Shown: positions 16,901 through 25,640, counted from the first letter of the stretch. The stretch: 64,000 nt of DNA from Amycolatopsis solani (GCF_033441515.1 NZ_JAWQJT010000002.1:744001-808000), one strand, 5' to 3'. Translations and numbers: made by a program. Notes: generated by a model not told the origin, from the letters alone.

Positions 16901-17430
16901 GGGAGCAGCCGGCCGGCGGCGGCGAGGACCGCGTCGGCGACCTCGGGCAGGGGCAGGCGGCCGTCGACGACGACCGTCGCGCCGAGCCGCCGGTAAGCGG
17001 CCTCGGCGCCTTCGTTGGCGTCGAGCGCCGCCGCGAGCTCCTCCGGGTGCTTGCCGAAGCTGTTCGACGTGCGGCTCAGGAGCCGGTCCCGGAGCGTGCC
17101 GTCGTCGACCACCAGGCAGACCACGAGGTCGAAGAGGTCCCGGACGTCGCCGTCGTTCTCGGTCGAGCCGCAGAAGAACGCGATCCCGTCGCGCGCCCCG
17201 GCCGCGAGCGCCTCGACTTCCGCGCGGCTGGTCTGCCACCCGTAGCGGTCGAGCCAGCCCGGCGGCACCGGATCGGGGGGATCGACGACGACCTGCCCGC
17301 TCGTCCGGTCCACCCAGTGGTTGTAGCCCTCCCAGTCCGCGTCGACCGCGTGCTCGCCCCGGCTCTTCAGGAGTGCGCAGACCGCCGACTTGCCCGCCCC
17401 CGAGTTGCCGGTCACCCACACCAGCGGCAC
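16888..17430 (-). CDS. P-loop ATPase / small-molecule kinase-like protein
   Basis: The 180-residue protein begins MPLVWVTGNSGAGKSAVCALL, with Walker A GNSGAGKS at the very N-terminus, and continues with LFDLVVCLVVDDGTLRDRLLSRTSNSFGK, which resembles the lid region of shikimate, gluconate or adenylate-type kinases. The size fits a single kinase domain. The start is GTG 17430; its ribosome-binding site GAGGAG lies inside the last codons of the upstream hydrolase gene, so the two are co-translated. The substrate is unknown. Related proteins are usually annotated as AAA or nucleoside kinase family. Confidence 0.8.
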   Translation of the reverse strand: MPLVWVTGNSGAGKSAVCALLKSRGEHAVDADWEGYNHWVDRTSGQVVVDPPDPVPPGWLDRYGWQTSRAEVEALAAGARDGIAFFCGSTENDGDVRDLFDLVVCLVVDDGTLRDRLLSRTSNSFGKHPEELAAALDANEGAEAAYRRLGATVVVDGRLPLPEVADAVLAAAGRLLPYAG

Positions 17431-17434
17431 CGGC

Positions 17435-18313
17435 TCACTCCTCGTAGCAGCTCGCGGCGAAGTCCCGGATCGCGTCCGACAGCCTGGTCGGGTCGAACCG
17501 CAGCTCGACCGGGCTGCGGGCCTGGACGAACTCCGCCTCCGGCATGTCGATCGCCAGCGTGTCCGCGTCGCCGAAGGGGTGGATGGGGTCGCCCTGGTGG
17601 CCGATCACCAGCGCGCGGGTCGTGATCTTGCGGCGCACCGACTTCGGCGGCGCGATCCGGCCGAACAGCACGCCGTGCAGCAGCGCCGCCATCGGGGCCG
17701 GGCGCTGCGAGAGCGTGTCCGTCACGACGTCGACCCACTGGTTGCCGTGCGGGACCAGAGAAGCCGCCAGGGCCACGGCCTGCACCGTGACCGGCAGGAA
17801 GCGGGCCGCCATCAGCAGCGGGGCGAACGTGATCAGCCCCGCGACGATCGCGTTGTCCAGCACCGGCATCTCGACGATCAGCCCGCGAGCGCGCTCCGGC
17901 GCCTGGACCGCCACTTCCAGCGAGACGTTCGCGCCCAGCGACGTCCCGCCGATCACCGCGGACGAGACCTCGAGGTGGTCGAGCAGCGCCAGCGTCTGCT
18001 CGGCGAACGACGGCATCGAGTAGAGCCACGACTCGGTCGGCCGGTCGGAGTCGCCGTGGCCGAGGAGGTCGAGCGTGATCACCCGGAAGCCCGCGCGGGC
18101 CAGCCGGCGCGCCAGCGGGGCGTGCATGCGGCGGGTCAACATGATGCCGTGGGTGAGCACGACGACGCGGTCGCCGCTGCCGAACTCGGTGTACCAGAGC
18201 CGGTGGCCCTCGTGGTCGAACGAGCCGGTCAGCTCGATCGGCCGGGACGCGCGCCGGGTGGGCGGGGCCGGGGGCTCCGGCTCGATCAAGGTCGCGCTGC
18301 TGGCCGGGCTCAT
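17435..18313 (-). CDS. Alpha/beta hydrolase
   Basis: The 292-residue protein has the hydrolase fold with TEFGSGDRVVVLTHGIMLTRRMH (oxyanion region), LLGHGDSDRP, the nucleophile elbow GGTSLGANVSL with a catalytic Ser, and a late GHQGDPIHPFGD with the acidic and His neighbourhood. ATG 18313 has GGGAGG upstream; a long in-frame extension upstream is not supported. It resembles esterase/epoxide hydrolase-type members, but the substrate is not predictable. It is divergent from the crotonase gene and followed by the P-loop kinase on the same strand. Confidence 0.87.
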   Translation of the reverse strand: MSPASSATLIEPEPPAPPTRRASRPIELTGSFDHEGHRLWYTEFGSGDRVVVLTHGIMLTRRMHAPLARRLARAGFRVITLDLLGHGDSDRPTESWLYSMPSFAEQTLALLDHLEVSSAVIGGTSLGANVSLEVAVQAPERARGLIVEMPVLDNAIVAGLITFAPLLMAARFLPVTVQAVALAASLVPHGNQWVDVVTDTLSQRPAPMAALLHGVLFGRIAPPKSVRRKITTRALVIGHQGDPIHPFGDADTLAIDMPEAEFVQARSPVELRFDPTRLSDAIRDFAASCYEE

Positions 18314-18448
18314 GTCCCACCGTCCTCCCCGCGTCGTGGTCGCCTGAATCCAGGAAAACATCCCGTGACCACGTTGGCACGGTGACTCGCGCGTCAATTG
18401 ACAACATGCCAATGGCGGCTCGTCGCGGCCATGGGTCAAGATGACCCC

Positions 18449-19291
18449 ATGACCGCTACTGCTGACAGTCTGCCCGACCTCGTGTCCCTGAAGGTCGACG
18501 TGGCCGGCCCCGTGGCCGAAGTGACGCTGCTCGGCCCGTCCAAGGGCAACGCGATGGGCCCCGACTTCTGGCGCGAGCTGCCGCTGGTGTTCCGCGCGCT
18601 GGACGCGGACCCGCAGGTCAGGGCGGTCGTGCTGACCGGCAGTGGCAAGCACTTCTCCTACGGTCTCGACCTGCCGGCGATGATGGGCGACTGGGCGCCG
18701 ATGCTGGGCGGCGACAGCCTCGCGGGCCCGCGGACGGCGTTCCTCGACCAGGTCCGGTCACTGCAGGCGGCGGTCAGCTCCATCGCGGAATGCCGCAAAC
18801 CGGTCGTCGCGGCCGTTTCGGGCTGGTGCATCGGGGGCGGGGTGGACGTTGTCGCCGCCGCGGACATCCGGCTGGCCAGTGCCGACGCGAAGTTCAGCGT
18901 CCGCGAGGTGCGCGTCGCCATCGTCGCGGACCTCGGCAGCCTGCAGCGGCTGGCCTCGATCATCGGCGAAGGGCACCTGCGGGAGCTCGCCCTGACCGGC
19001 AAGGACGTCGACGCCGCGCGCGCCGAGAAGATCGGGCTCGTCAACGACGTGTACGAAGACCAGGACGCGCTGCTGAAGGCCGCGCGGGAACTCGCCGCCG
19101 AGATCGCTGCGAACCCGCCGCTCGTGGTGCAGGGTACGAAGCAGGTACTGGCGACGAACACCGAGCGCCAGGTCGCCGACGGCCTCCGGTACGTCGCGGC
19201 GTGGAACTCGGCGTTCCTGCCCAGCAAGGACCTCGGCGAAGCGGTCCAGGCGTTCATGGAGCGTCGCGCGCCGGAGTTCAAGGGCGAATAA
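18449..19291 (+). CDS. Crotonase / delta3,5-delta2,4-dienoyl-CoA isomerase-like enoyl-CoA hydratase
   Basis: The 280-residue protein has the crotonase core KPVVAAVSGWCIGGGVDVVAAADIRLAS (oxyanion hole around the Gly run) and AKFSVREVRVAIVADLGSLQRL. The Glu and Asp in this last segment match the acidic catalytic residues of ECH1-type dienoyl-CoA isomerases rather than the two-Glu pattern of ordinary hydratases. It probably acts in beta-oxidation of unsaturated fatty acids. ATG 18449 is chosen by family length. The acyl-CoA synthetase gene follows after 12 bases, which supports a small fatty-acid activation and degradation operon. Confidence 0.87.
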   Translation: MTATADSLPDLVSLKVDVAGPVAEVTLLGPSKGNAMGPDFWRELPLVFRALDADPQVRAVVLTGSGKHFSYGLDLPAMMGDWAPMLGGDSLAGPRTAFLDQVRSLQAAVSSIAECRKPVVAAVSGWCIGGGVDVVAAADIRLASADAKFSVREVRVAIVADLGSLQRLASIIGEGHLRELALTGKDVDAARAEKIGLVNDVYEDQDALLKAARELAAEIAANPPLVVQGTKQVLATNTERQVADGLRYVAAWNSAFLPSKDLGEAVQAFMERRAPEFKGE

Positions 19292-19303
19292 CGAGGAGGA
19301 AGC

Positions 19304-21007
19304 GTGAGCGCTTCGGAGGTCCACCACGCGTTCCGGGTGGCGCGGGACTACCTGCAGGCCCACCGCGAGGACTACGACACGGCCTACCGGGATTTCCGCT
19401 GGCCGGAGTTCGACGAGTTCAACTGGGCGATCGACTGGTTCGACGTCGTCGCGCACGACCCGGACAACGCCGAGCGGTACGCGCTGTGGATCGTCGAAGA
19501 GGACGGCACCGAGAACCGCTGGACCTACCCGGAGCTCTCGGGCCGGTCCAACCAGGTGGCGAACTGGCTGCGCACCCTCGGCGTCCGCCGCGGCGACCGG
19601 CTGATCCTCATGCTGGGCAACCAGGGCGAGCTGTGGGAGACCATCCTCGCGGCGATCAAGCTCGGCGCCGTGATCATCCCGGCGTCGACGCTGCTCGGCC
19701 CGGCCGATCTGACCGACCGCGTCGAGCGCGGCGCGGCCAAGCACGTCGTGGTCCGCTCGGTGGACGCGGAGAAGTTCGCGGACGTCGACGGCGACTACAC
19801 GCGGATCGCGGTCGGGGAGCCGGTCGAAGGCTGGCAGCAGTACTCGGCCGCCTTCGCCGAGTCGCCCGAGTTCACCCCGGACGGCCCGACGAAGGCCGGC
19901 GACCCGCTGCTGCTCTACTTCACCTCCGGCACCACGGCGAAGCCGAAGCTGGTGCAGCACACGCACGTCTCGTACCCGGTGGGCCACCTCTCGACGATGT
20001 ACTGGATCGGGCTCGAGCCGGGCGACGTCCACCTCAACATCTCCTCGCCGGGCTGGGCGAAGCACGCGTGGAGCAACTTCTTCGCGCCGTTCAACGCCGA
20101 AGCGACGGTGTTCCTCTACAACTACAACCGGTTCGACGCGGGCGCGCTGATGGCGCAGATGGACCGCTGCGGCGTGACGAGCTTCTGCGCGCCGCCGACG
20201 GTGTGGCGGATGCTCATCCAGGCCGACCTCACGGCGCTGAAGACGCCGCCGAAGAAGGTGGTCGGGGCGGGGGAGCCGCTCAACCCCGAGGTGATCGACC
20301 AGGTCGAGAAGTCGTGGGGCGTCACGATCCGCGACGGCTTCGGCCAGACGGAGAGCAGCGTCCAGATCGCCAACACGCCGGGCCAGGACGTCGTGCCCGG
20401 CTCGATGGGCCGCCCGCTGCCCGGGTTCGTGGTGGCGCTGGTGGACCCGGTCAGCGGCGAGCGCGCGTCCGAAGGCGAGATCTGCCTCGACCTCCAGCAC
20501 CGCCCGGTCGGCCTGATGACCGGGTACGCCGGCGACGACGAGCGCACGTCGGCGGCCTTCGCCGGCGGCTTTTACCACACCGGTGACGTCGGTTCGATCG
20601 ACGAACGCGGCTACATCACCTACGTCGGGCGCACGGACGACGTGTTCAAGGCGTCGGACTACCGGATCTCGCCGTTCGAGCTGGAGAGCGTGCTGATCGA
20701 GCACGACGCGGTGGCCGAAGCGGCGGTCGTCCCGGCGCCCGACCCGATCCGGCTGGCCGTGCCGAAGGCCTACGTGGTGCTGGCTTCGGGTTTTTCCCCG
20801 GACGCCGAGACGGCGCGGTCGATCCTGGCGTACTGCCGCGAGCACCTGGCGCCGTACAAGCGGATCCGGCGGCTCGAGTTCGCGGAGCTGCCGAAGACGA
20901 TCTCGGGCAAGATCCGCCGGGTCGAGCTGCGCGGCCGGGAGAGCGATCCGGCGCGAGGAGCGGGCACTGAGTTCCGCGAAGAGGACTTCCCGGACCTCAA
21001 GTCCTGA
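19304..21007 (+). CDS. AMP-dependent acyl-CoA synthetase, medium-chain type
   Basis: The 567-residue adenylate-forming enzyme has the P-loop-like TSGTTAKPKLVQHTH motif, DGFGQTESS (A5), YHTGDVGSIDERGYITYVGRTDDVFKASDYRISPFELES (A7-A8 hinge) and the acyl-adenylation lysine in KTISGKIRRVELR. The N-terminal arrangement with WTYPELS and LGVRRGDR fits acetyl/medium-chain (MACS) synthetases. GTG 19304 has a GAGGAGG ribosome-binding site. It activates a fatty acid or related carboxylate with CoA and is probably co-transcribed with the crotonase. Confidence 0.9.
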   Translation: MSASEVHHAFRVARDYLQAHREDYDTAYRDFRWPEFDEFNWAIDWFDVVAHDPDNAERYALWIVEEDGTENRWTYPELSGRSNQVANWLRTLGVRRGDRLILMLGNQGELWETILAAIKLGAVIIPASTLLGPADLTDRVERGAAKHVVVRSVDAEKFADVDGDYTRIAVGEPVEGWQQYSAAFAESPEFTPDGPTKAGDPLLLYFTSGTTAKPKLVQHTHVSYPVGHLSTMYWIGLEPGDVHLNISSPGWAKHAWSNFFAPFNAEATVFLYNYNRFDAGALMAQMDRCGVTSFCAPPTVWRMLIQADLTALKTPPKKVVGAGEPLNPEVIDQVEKSWGVTIRDGFGQTESSVQIANTPGQDVVPGSMGRPLPGFVVALVDPVSGERASEGEICLDLQHRPVGLMTGYAGDDERTSAAFAGGFYHTGDVGSIDERGYITYVGRTDDVFKASDYRISPFELESVLIEHDAVAEAAVVPAPDPIRLAVPKAYVVLASGFSPDAETARSILAYCREHLAPYKRIRRLEFAELPKTISGKIRRVELRGRESDPARGAGTEFREEDFPDLKS

Positions 21008-21016
21008 CGGCCGGGG

Positions 21017-21406
21017 TCAGCCGCGGGTGCCCTCGACCTGGCGACCGTCCTCCGTAGAGCAGGCCGTCACCGGGTCGTTGGCGCCGCTGCCGCAGGTCCA
21101 GTCGTCGAGGACGATCGGGCCGGGACCGTCGGGCGAGCTCGCCTCGGCCGGGGTCAGCTTCGCGAAGTAGTCGGTCAGCAGCTTGGTGGCCGCGGCGCAG
21201 TCGACCTTGCCGTGGGCCACGACCGCCGTCTTCGCGCCGCCGGACCCGGCGACGTCGCCGCACGGGACGCCGGGCGCCGTCGACTCCGCCGCGGCGGCGG
21301 CCGCGGGGACGGGGGCCGGCGCCGCCGGAGCCGGGTCACCGCCGCCGCACCCGGCCAGTGCGGCGGACGCGGCGACGAGCAGCAGGGGGTACGCGAGAGT
21401 CTTCAT
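21017..21406 (-). CDS. Small lipoprotein (paralog of the next gene)
   Basis: The 129-residue protein has a lipoprotein signal (MKTLAYPLLLVAASAALAGC, lipobox LAGC), an Ala/Pro linker and a C-terminal domain of about 80 residues with four cysteines. It shares the pattern CxAATKLLTDYFAKL ... DDWTCGSG ... TACS with the neighbouring lipoprotein, so the two arose by duplication. A pair of disulfides is likely in the exported domain. I recognise no function. Confidence 0.78.
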   Translation of the reverse strand: MKTLAYPLLLVAASAALAGCGGGDPAPAAPAPVPAAAAAAESTAPGVPCGDVAGSGGAKTAVVAHGKVDCAAATKLLTDYFAKLTPAEASSPDGPGPIVLDDWTCGSGANDPVTACSTEDGRQVEGTRG

Positions 21407-21438
21407 GGGCCCTTCAGGAGCGGAACTTTCGACGGGGA

Positions 21439-21939
21439 TCACTCGGACGGCACGACGGCGGCGAACACCGTCTGCTCGCCCTTGGTGCAGGTGGTGCCGC
21501 CTTGCGCGGCGGGCGGCCCGGAGGTGCACAGCCAGCCGTCGACGGTCTCGTTCACCGCGTCGTTCGAGCCCGCGCCCTGGCGGCCGGCGATCTTGCGGTG
21601 GAAGTCGCCGACGAGCTTCGTCGCCGCGACGCAGCTGACGCCGGCGGAGCCGCTGTCGAAGACGTAGAGCGTCAGCCCGCTGGCGGCGGTCACGGTCCCG
21701 CACGACCCGGGAACCGGCGGCGGCGCCCCGGACGGCTTCGGCGCGGACGGCACCGCGGCCGAGCTGCTCGCGGCGGGCGGCGGCGGGGGAGTACTGGCGG
21801 ACGTCGTCGCCGGAGCCTCGCTCGACACCGAGGGTGACGACGGAGGTGCGGGAGCCGCCTGTTCGGCGGAGCAGGCGGCGAGCACGGGCAAGGCGAGGCA
21901 GGCCACGAGCCACGTCTTCGTGGTGGTCGGGTGGGGCAC
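21439..21939 (-). CDS. Lipoprotein with Ser/Pro-rich linker (paralog of the downstream gene)
   Basis: The 166-residue protein starts at GTG 21939 with GGAGG upstream and has a lipobox LAAC after a hydrophobic segment. A long linker of Ser, Pro, Ala and Thr follows, then a domain of about 90 residues with CVAATKLVGDFHRKI and DGWLCTSG. The cysteine spacing parallels the gene 32 bases downstream. The linker suggests a domain held away from the membrane through the cell wall. The function is unknown; the upstream region to 22253 would hold the promoter of this pair. Confidence 0.76.
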   Translation of the reverse strand: MPHPTTTKTWLVACLALPVLAACSAEQAAPAPPSSPSVSSEAPATTSASTPPPPPAASSSAAVPSAPKPSGAPPPVPGSCGTVTAASGLTLYVFDSGSAGVSCVAATKLVGDFHRKIAGRQGAGSNDAVNETVDGWLCTSGPPAAQGGTTCTKGEQTVFAAVVPSE

Positions 21940-22253
21940 CGCGATCCTTCCTCCCCGGCTGGCTGACCCGGTCATTCTGGCCCATCCGGGCGACGCCCCG
22001 AGGAGCGACGCGCCCACGGGTGTGCCGGAGATTACTCCAGCCGGGTGGCACCCTGATCCGGTGGCTCCCCGAGCACCGTCCACAGTGGACGATTAACATT
22101 CCGTTCACGCTCCGAAACATCGGGCTGTCATCCGGAATCGATCGGTCTAATTCGCCCCGCGCCGGTTAACAAACCGGCTCCGCGTGCCGAAGATCTTGGT
22201 GGGAGCCCGAAGCGCTCCCCATCCCCGAAACCCGTCCCGATCCCGTGAGAGTC
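21940..22253. other. Intergenic region with a hairpin (GCCGGTT/AACCGGC)
   Basis: This 314-bp gap lies between the divergent lipoprotein pair and a small gene. It is less GC-rich than its surroundings near 22090-22150 and holds the inverted repeat GCCGGTT (22161-22167) and AACCGGC (22172-22178), which may be an operator for either direction. I found no convincing open frame. Confidence 0.4.
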
Positions 22254-22463
22254 ATGAACGCCGACGCTGTTACCAGCACCGAAGACCCGTCCAGTCCGCC
22301 GACCGTCCCCTGCACCGTCGTCTGGTGCGGCGGCCGCCCCTACGTCCTCGAGGGACGAGCAGGCCGAGCCCGCTGGATGGGCACCGACTACCGCGGCCGC
22401 CCCGAATCGCTGACCAGCGCGGAGCTGCAGCGCCGCGGGTGGAGCCACCGCCGCGCGAGTTGA
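22254..22463 (+). CDS. Small hypothetical protein
   Basis: The 69-residue frame (ATG 22254; GTG 22245 is an alternative) reads MNADAVTSTEDPSSPPTVPC, then TVVWCGGRPYVLEGRAGRARWMGTDYRGRPESLTSAELQRRGW. The second half has a regular pattern that looks like a small beta-rich domain, and the frame has actinobacterial codon bias. No family is recognised. It stands alone between the lipoprotein pair and a repeat-rich non-coding stretch. Confidence 0.5.
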   Translation: MNADAVTSTEDPSSPPTVPCTVVWCGGRPYVLEGRAGRARWMGTDYRGRPESLTSAELQRRGWSHRRAS

Positions 22464-23000
22464 GCCGGGTCCGGGCCGCCGCCCGTGGCGGCCCGGCTTC
22501 GGAAGCCTCACGGGGCCTGTGCCGCATTGCCGGGCCCGCGCCGGTGCCCCCGGATCCCACCGCACCGCTCGGCCTGATCCGGACGAGCTGCGGCTGCCGG
22601 GTCCGGGCTGGGTTGCACGGCAGCGCCGGGCTTGGGGGCGCACGGCCGGACCCTGCCCGCCGCCCGAACCTCGCCGCACCGCTCGCCCTGATTCGGGCGC
22701 CGCCGGTGGAGAGCAGCCGCCGGAGCCAGGCACCCACCCCGCCCGAGCCACCGCGCCCCGCCCAGGCGCTCGGAACCCCGCCGCGCTATTCGCTCGCGGC
22801 CGGCATGAGCTGCCGGTGCCAAGCGGCCGCCGCGCCCCGCCGCCCAGATCCGCCGCCGCACCGCTCGCGCGCAGCCGTGTGAGCCACCGGTACCCAGCGG
22901 CCGCCAAGCACCCACAGCGCCGCCCAGCCGCGTCCGAGTCACCCCCGATCCCCGCCGCACCACCCAGCGGCCCGGCCGCGCTCCGCTGTTTAATGGCCCG
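22464..23000. repeat. Non-coding stretch with degenerate direct repeats
   Basis: No credible gene is seen in these 537 bases. CGCACCGCTCG recurs at about 22561, 22675 and 22858; the first two copies continue as CTGATYCGG. A second repeat of about 27 bp occurs at 22805-22831 and 22880-22904, ending CAGCGGCCGCC or AAGCGGCCGCC. Opposing open frames here have unnatural composition (Arg/Pro/Ala runs). TTTAAT at 22989-22994 is a likely -10 box for the following gene, whose GTG start 7 bases later implies a leaderless transcript. Confidence 0.55.
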
Positions 23001-23618
23001 GTGAGCACAGCCGCGCCCGAACCCGCCGCTCAGGCGGGCGCCTCCGAACCTTCCCTGCTGCGGCAGGCGATGAACGTCCCCAACATCCTGTCCCTGCTGC
23101 GGCTGGCCGGCGTGCCGGTGTTCCTCTGGCTGCTGCTCGGCCCCGAGGAGGACGGCTGGGCGCTCGCGCTGCTGGTGTTCAGCGCGCTCACCGACTGGCT
23201 CGACGGCAAGCTCGCCCGCTGGCTCAACCAGATGTCGCGGCTCGGGCAGCTGCTCGACCCCGCCGCCGACCGGCTCTACATCCTCGCCACGCTCGTCGCG
23301 TTCCTGGTCCGCGAGATCATCCCCTGGTGGGTCGTCGTGCCGCTGCTGCTGCGCGAAGCCGTCCTCGGGGTGTGCGTGCTGACGTTGCGCCGCCGCGGGT
23401 TCGCGCCGCCGGAGGTCACCTACATCGGCAAGGGCGCCACCTTCGTGCTGATGTACGCCTTCCCTTTCCTGCTGCTCGCGCAGGGCGGCTCCGACGTCGC
23501 CGCGGTCGCGCGGCCGATCGGGTACGCCTTCACCATCTGGGGTGGTGTCCTCTACGTCTGGTCCGGCGTGCTCTACGTCGTCCAGGCGCGCAACGCCTTG
23601 CGCGGCGCGGGCGAGTGA
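23001..23618 (+). CDS. CDP-alcohol phosphatidyltransferase (PgsA-like)
   Basis: The 205-residue membrane protein carries the family signature DGx2ARx8-9Gx3Dx3D as DGKLARWLNQMSRLGQLLDPAADR (about residues 72-95) within about six helices. These enzymes transfer a phosphatidyl group from CDP-diacylglycerol to an alcohol such as glycerol-3-phosphate or inositol phosphate. By gene order it matches mycobacterial Rv1822 (PgsA2), upstream of gcvH and garA. The acceptor alcohol cannot be decided from sequence. GTG 23001 is probably leaderless. Confidence 0.88.
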   Translation: MSTAAPEPAAQAGASEPSLLRQAMNVPNILSLLRLAGVPVFLWLLLGPEEDGWALALLVFSALTDWLDGKLARWLNQMSRLGQLLDPAADRLYILATLVAFLVREIIPWWVVVPLLLREAVLGVCVLTLRRRGFAPPEVTYIGKGATFVLMYAFPFLLLAQGGSDVAAVARPIGYAFTIWGGVLYVWSGVLYVVQARNALRGAGE

Positions 23619-23702
23619 GGGCCGGGCCGGGCGGTTGCGCCGTGTGGGTGTAAGACTTCGCCCAGCACGTTTCGCCAGTGAGGGCATGAAAGGGGACCGG
23701 CG

Positions 23703-24086
23703 GTGTCCGCTCCTGAAGAGCTTCGCTACACCGAGGAACACGAGTGGGTCGCCACCCGCGAGGAGACGCTCGTGCGCGTGGGCATCACCGAGTACGCGCA
23801 AGACCAGCTGGGTGACGTCGTGTTCGTCGACCTGCCCGAGGTCGGCCGCCAGCTCAGCACGGGCGACGTCTTCGGCGAGGTCGAGTCGACCAAGAGCGTC
23901 TCCGAGCTGTTCGCGCCCGTCGACGGCGAGGTCGTCGCGGTGAACGACGCGGTCGCCGACTCGCCGGAACTCATCAACAGCGACCCCTACGGCGAGGGCT
24001 GGCTGATCGAGATCCGGCTCGACGACCCGGCGGGTCTGGAAGCGCTGCTCGAAGCCGAGGCCTACGACGCCCTGACCAAGGGCTGA
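23703..24086 (+). CDS. gcvH: Glycine cleavage system H protein
   Basis: The 127-residue lipoyl carrier has the lipoylation lysine Lys64 in GEVESTKSVSELFAPVDGE and the N-terminal LRYTEEHEWV typical of GcvH. It shuttles the aminomethyl group from GcvP to GcvT on its lipoamide arm. GTG 23703 has GAAAGGGG upstream. It is placed before garA as in mycobacteria (Rv1826-Rv1827) and is separated from the riboswitch-controlled gcvP by about 4.6 kb, so it is regulated apart from it. gcvT is not in the window. Confidence 0.96.
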   Translation: MSAPEELRYTEEHEWVATREETLVRVGITEYAQDQLGDVVFVDLPEVGRQLSTGDVFGEVESTKSVSELFAPVDGEVVAVNDAVADSPELINSDPYGEGWLIEIRLDDPAGLEALLEAEAYDALTKG

Positions 24087-24201
24087 ACCCCGCTCCGCCG
24101 GTTCGGGGAGCCGGGGCTCGGAGAATCGATCAGGCACGGTACGTTGGCAGCTACACGTTCTTGAGTACTAGGCAACACAGCATGTGTGGAGGAGAGCTCA
24201 G

Positions 24202-24672
24202 GTGAGCACGAACGACGGGCCCGGCGGCGTTCCCCCGGAGCAGTCTCCGGAGCGGACCTCTGTCTTCCGGGCCGACTTCCTGGCCGAAGTCGAAGGCCAC
24301 GAGTCCGCCCCCGCCGCGGAGGCGCCCGTCCAGGGTGTCGACGCCCTGCCGGCGGGTTCGGCGCTGCTGGTCGTGAAGCGCGGGCCCAACGCGGGTTCGC
24401 GGTTCCTGCTCGACCGCGACACCACCAGCGCCGGGCGGCACCCGGACAGCGACATCTTCCTGGACGACGTCACGGTCTCCCGTCGGCACGCCGAGTTCCG
24501 GCGTGAGGGCGGCGAGTTCGTCGTCATCGACGTCGGCAGCCTCAACGGCACCTACGTCAACCGCGAGCCGGTCGACCAGGCCGTCCTCGCCGGCGGCGAC
24601 GAGGTGCAGATCGGGAAGTTCCGCCTGGTCTTCCTGACCGGCCCGGGGCACGGGGGCCAGGGGGCGCAGTGA
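24202..24672 (+). CDS. garA: FHA-domain metabolic regulator GarA/OdhI
   Basis: The 156-residue protein has a flexible N-terminus with TSVFRADFL, then an FHA domain with GRHPDSDIFLDDVTVSRRHAEF and GSLNGTYVN. It is nearly identical in layout to M. tuberculosis GarA (Rv1827) and Corynebacterium OdhI. These inhibit 2-oxoglutarate dehydrogenase and affect glutamate metabolism until Ser/Thr kinases phosphorylate the N-terminal Thr pair. Here the usual ETTSVFR reads ERTSVFR: Arg18 replaces the first Thr (the PknG site in relatives) and Thr19 keeps the second (PknB-type site). GTG 24202 has GGAGGAG upstream. It overlaps ftsR by four bases. Confidence 0.95.
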   Translation: MSTNDGPGGVPPEQSPERTSVFRADFLAEVEGHESAPAAEAPVQGVDALPAGSALLVVKRGPNAGSRFLLDRDTTSAGRHPDSDIFLDDVTVSRRHAEFRREGGEFVVIDVGSLNGTYVNREPVDQAVLAGGDEVQIGKFRLVFLTGPGHGGQGAQ

Positions 24673-25415
24673 CGGCGGCCGGACGGCCACAACGCGACGG
24701 GTTGAGCATCGGGGCCGTTCTCGCGCAGCTGCGCGGCGACTTCCCCGATGTCACCATCTCCAAGATCCGGTTCCTCGAAGCCGAAGGCCTGGTCCAGCCG
24801 GGCCGGACGCCCTCGGGGTACCGGCAGTTCGCCGCGGCGGACGTGGAGCGTCTCAGGTTCGTCCTGGCCGCCCAGCGGGACCACTACCTCCCGTTGAAGG
24901 TCATCAAGGAACAGCTGGACGCGGCGGACTCGGGTGCCGAGCCCGCCGCGGCCCTGCCCCGCCCGCCGCGCCGGCTGGTGCCGATCGACGCGCCGGCCGA
25001 GAACGTCGGCCTGCCCGTGGCCGCCGACTTCACCACGGGCAAGGAGCTGCGCCTGACCCAGGAGGAACTCCTGGAGCAGGCCGGCATCGACGCGGCCGCG
25101 CTGGCCGAGCTGCAGCAGTACGGCCTGGTCCGGCCCGGTCCCGCCGGGTTCTTCGACCCGGACGCGGTGCTGGTGGCGCGGACGGTTAAGGCGATGACCG
25201 AATTCGGTATCGAGCCGAGACATCTGCGTGCCTTCCGCGCCGCGGCCGACCGCGAGGTCGGGTTGCTGGAGCAGATCGTGACCCCGGTGTACCGCCACCG
25301 TGACCCGGAGGCCAAATCGAGGGCCGATGAGGTGGTGCGAGAGCTCGCGGCACTGTCCGTGACGCTGCACACGCTCCTCGTCAAGGCCGGAATCCGTGGC
25401 GTCGCGGGGTGTTGA
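24669..25415 (+). CDS. ftsR: MerR-type regulator FtsR (Rv1828-like)
   Basis: The 248-residue protein has an N-terminal MerR helix-turn-helix (SIGAVLAQLRGDFPDVTISKIRFLEAEGLVQPGRTPSGYRQF) and a long C-terminal helical domain. Position right after garA identifies the Rv1828/FtsR group. In Corynebacterium glutamicum this regulator activates ftsZ transcription. Its GTG start overlaps the garA stop, giving a conserved pair that links metabolism and cell division. No effector-binding cysteines are seen. Confidence 0.9.
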   Translation: MTAAGRPQRDGLSIGAVLAQLRGDFPDVTISKIRFLEAEGLVQPGRTPSGYRQFAAADVERLRFVLAAQRDHYLPLKVIKEQLDAADSGAEPAAALPRPPRRLVPIDAPAENVGLPVAADFTTGKELRLTQEELLEQAGIDAAALAELQQYGLVRPGPAGFFDPDAVLVARTVKAMTEFGIEPRHLRAFRAAADREVGLLEQIVTPVYRHRDPEAKSRADEVVRELAALSVTLHTLLVKAGIRGVAGC

Positions 25416-25640
25416 TCACGGTGCGGGCCACAACGGGGTAGTGAGATCCTCTATGTGGTCCCATGTCAATGACTGAATGTTCGGCACCGCATGCCGTACC
25501 GTGAAGGCACGGGTTTGCGGCAGGCGAACCGAGAGAGTCCGGACAGCGAGCACAGCGCGCGGATGACGGGTAGCGTCGACAGTGGCGGCGCGAAGCCGTT
25601 CCACCGCTGAAGCCCGTGCACGAGAGGGAGGCGAAATCCG

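Noticed and set aside
22508..23008. Overlapping open frames on both strands before the PgsA-like gene
   Set aside because: Low-complexity Arg/Pro/Ala-rich translations with no start signal; the region is better explained by degenerate DNA repeats.
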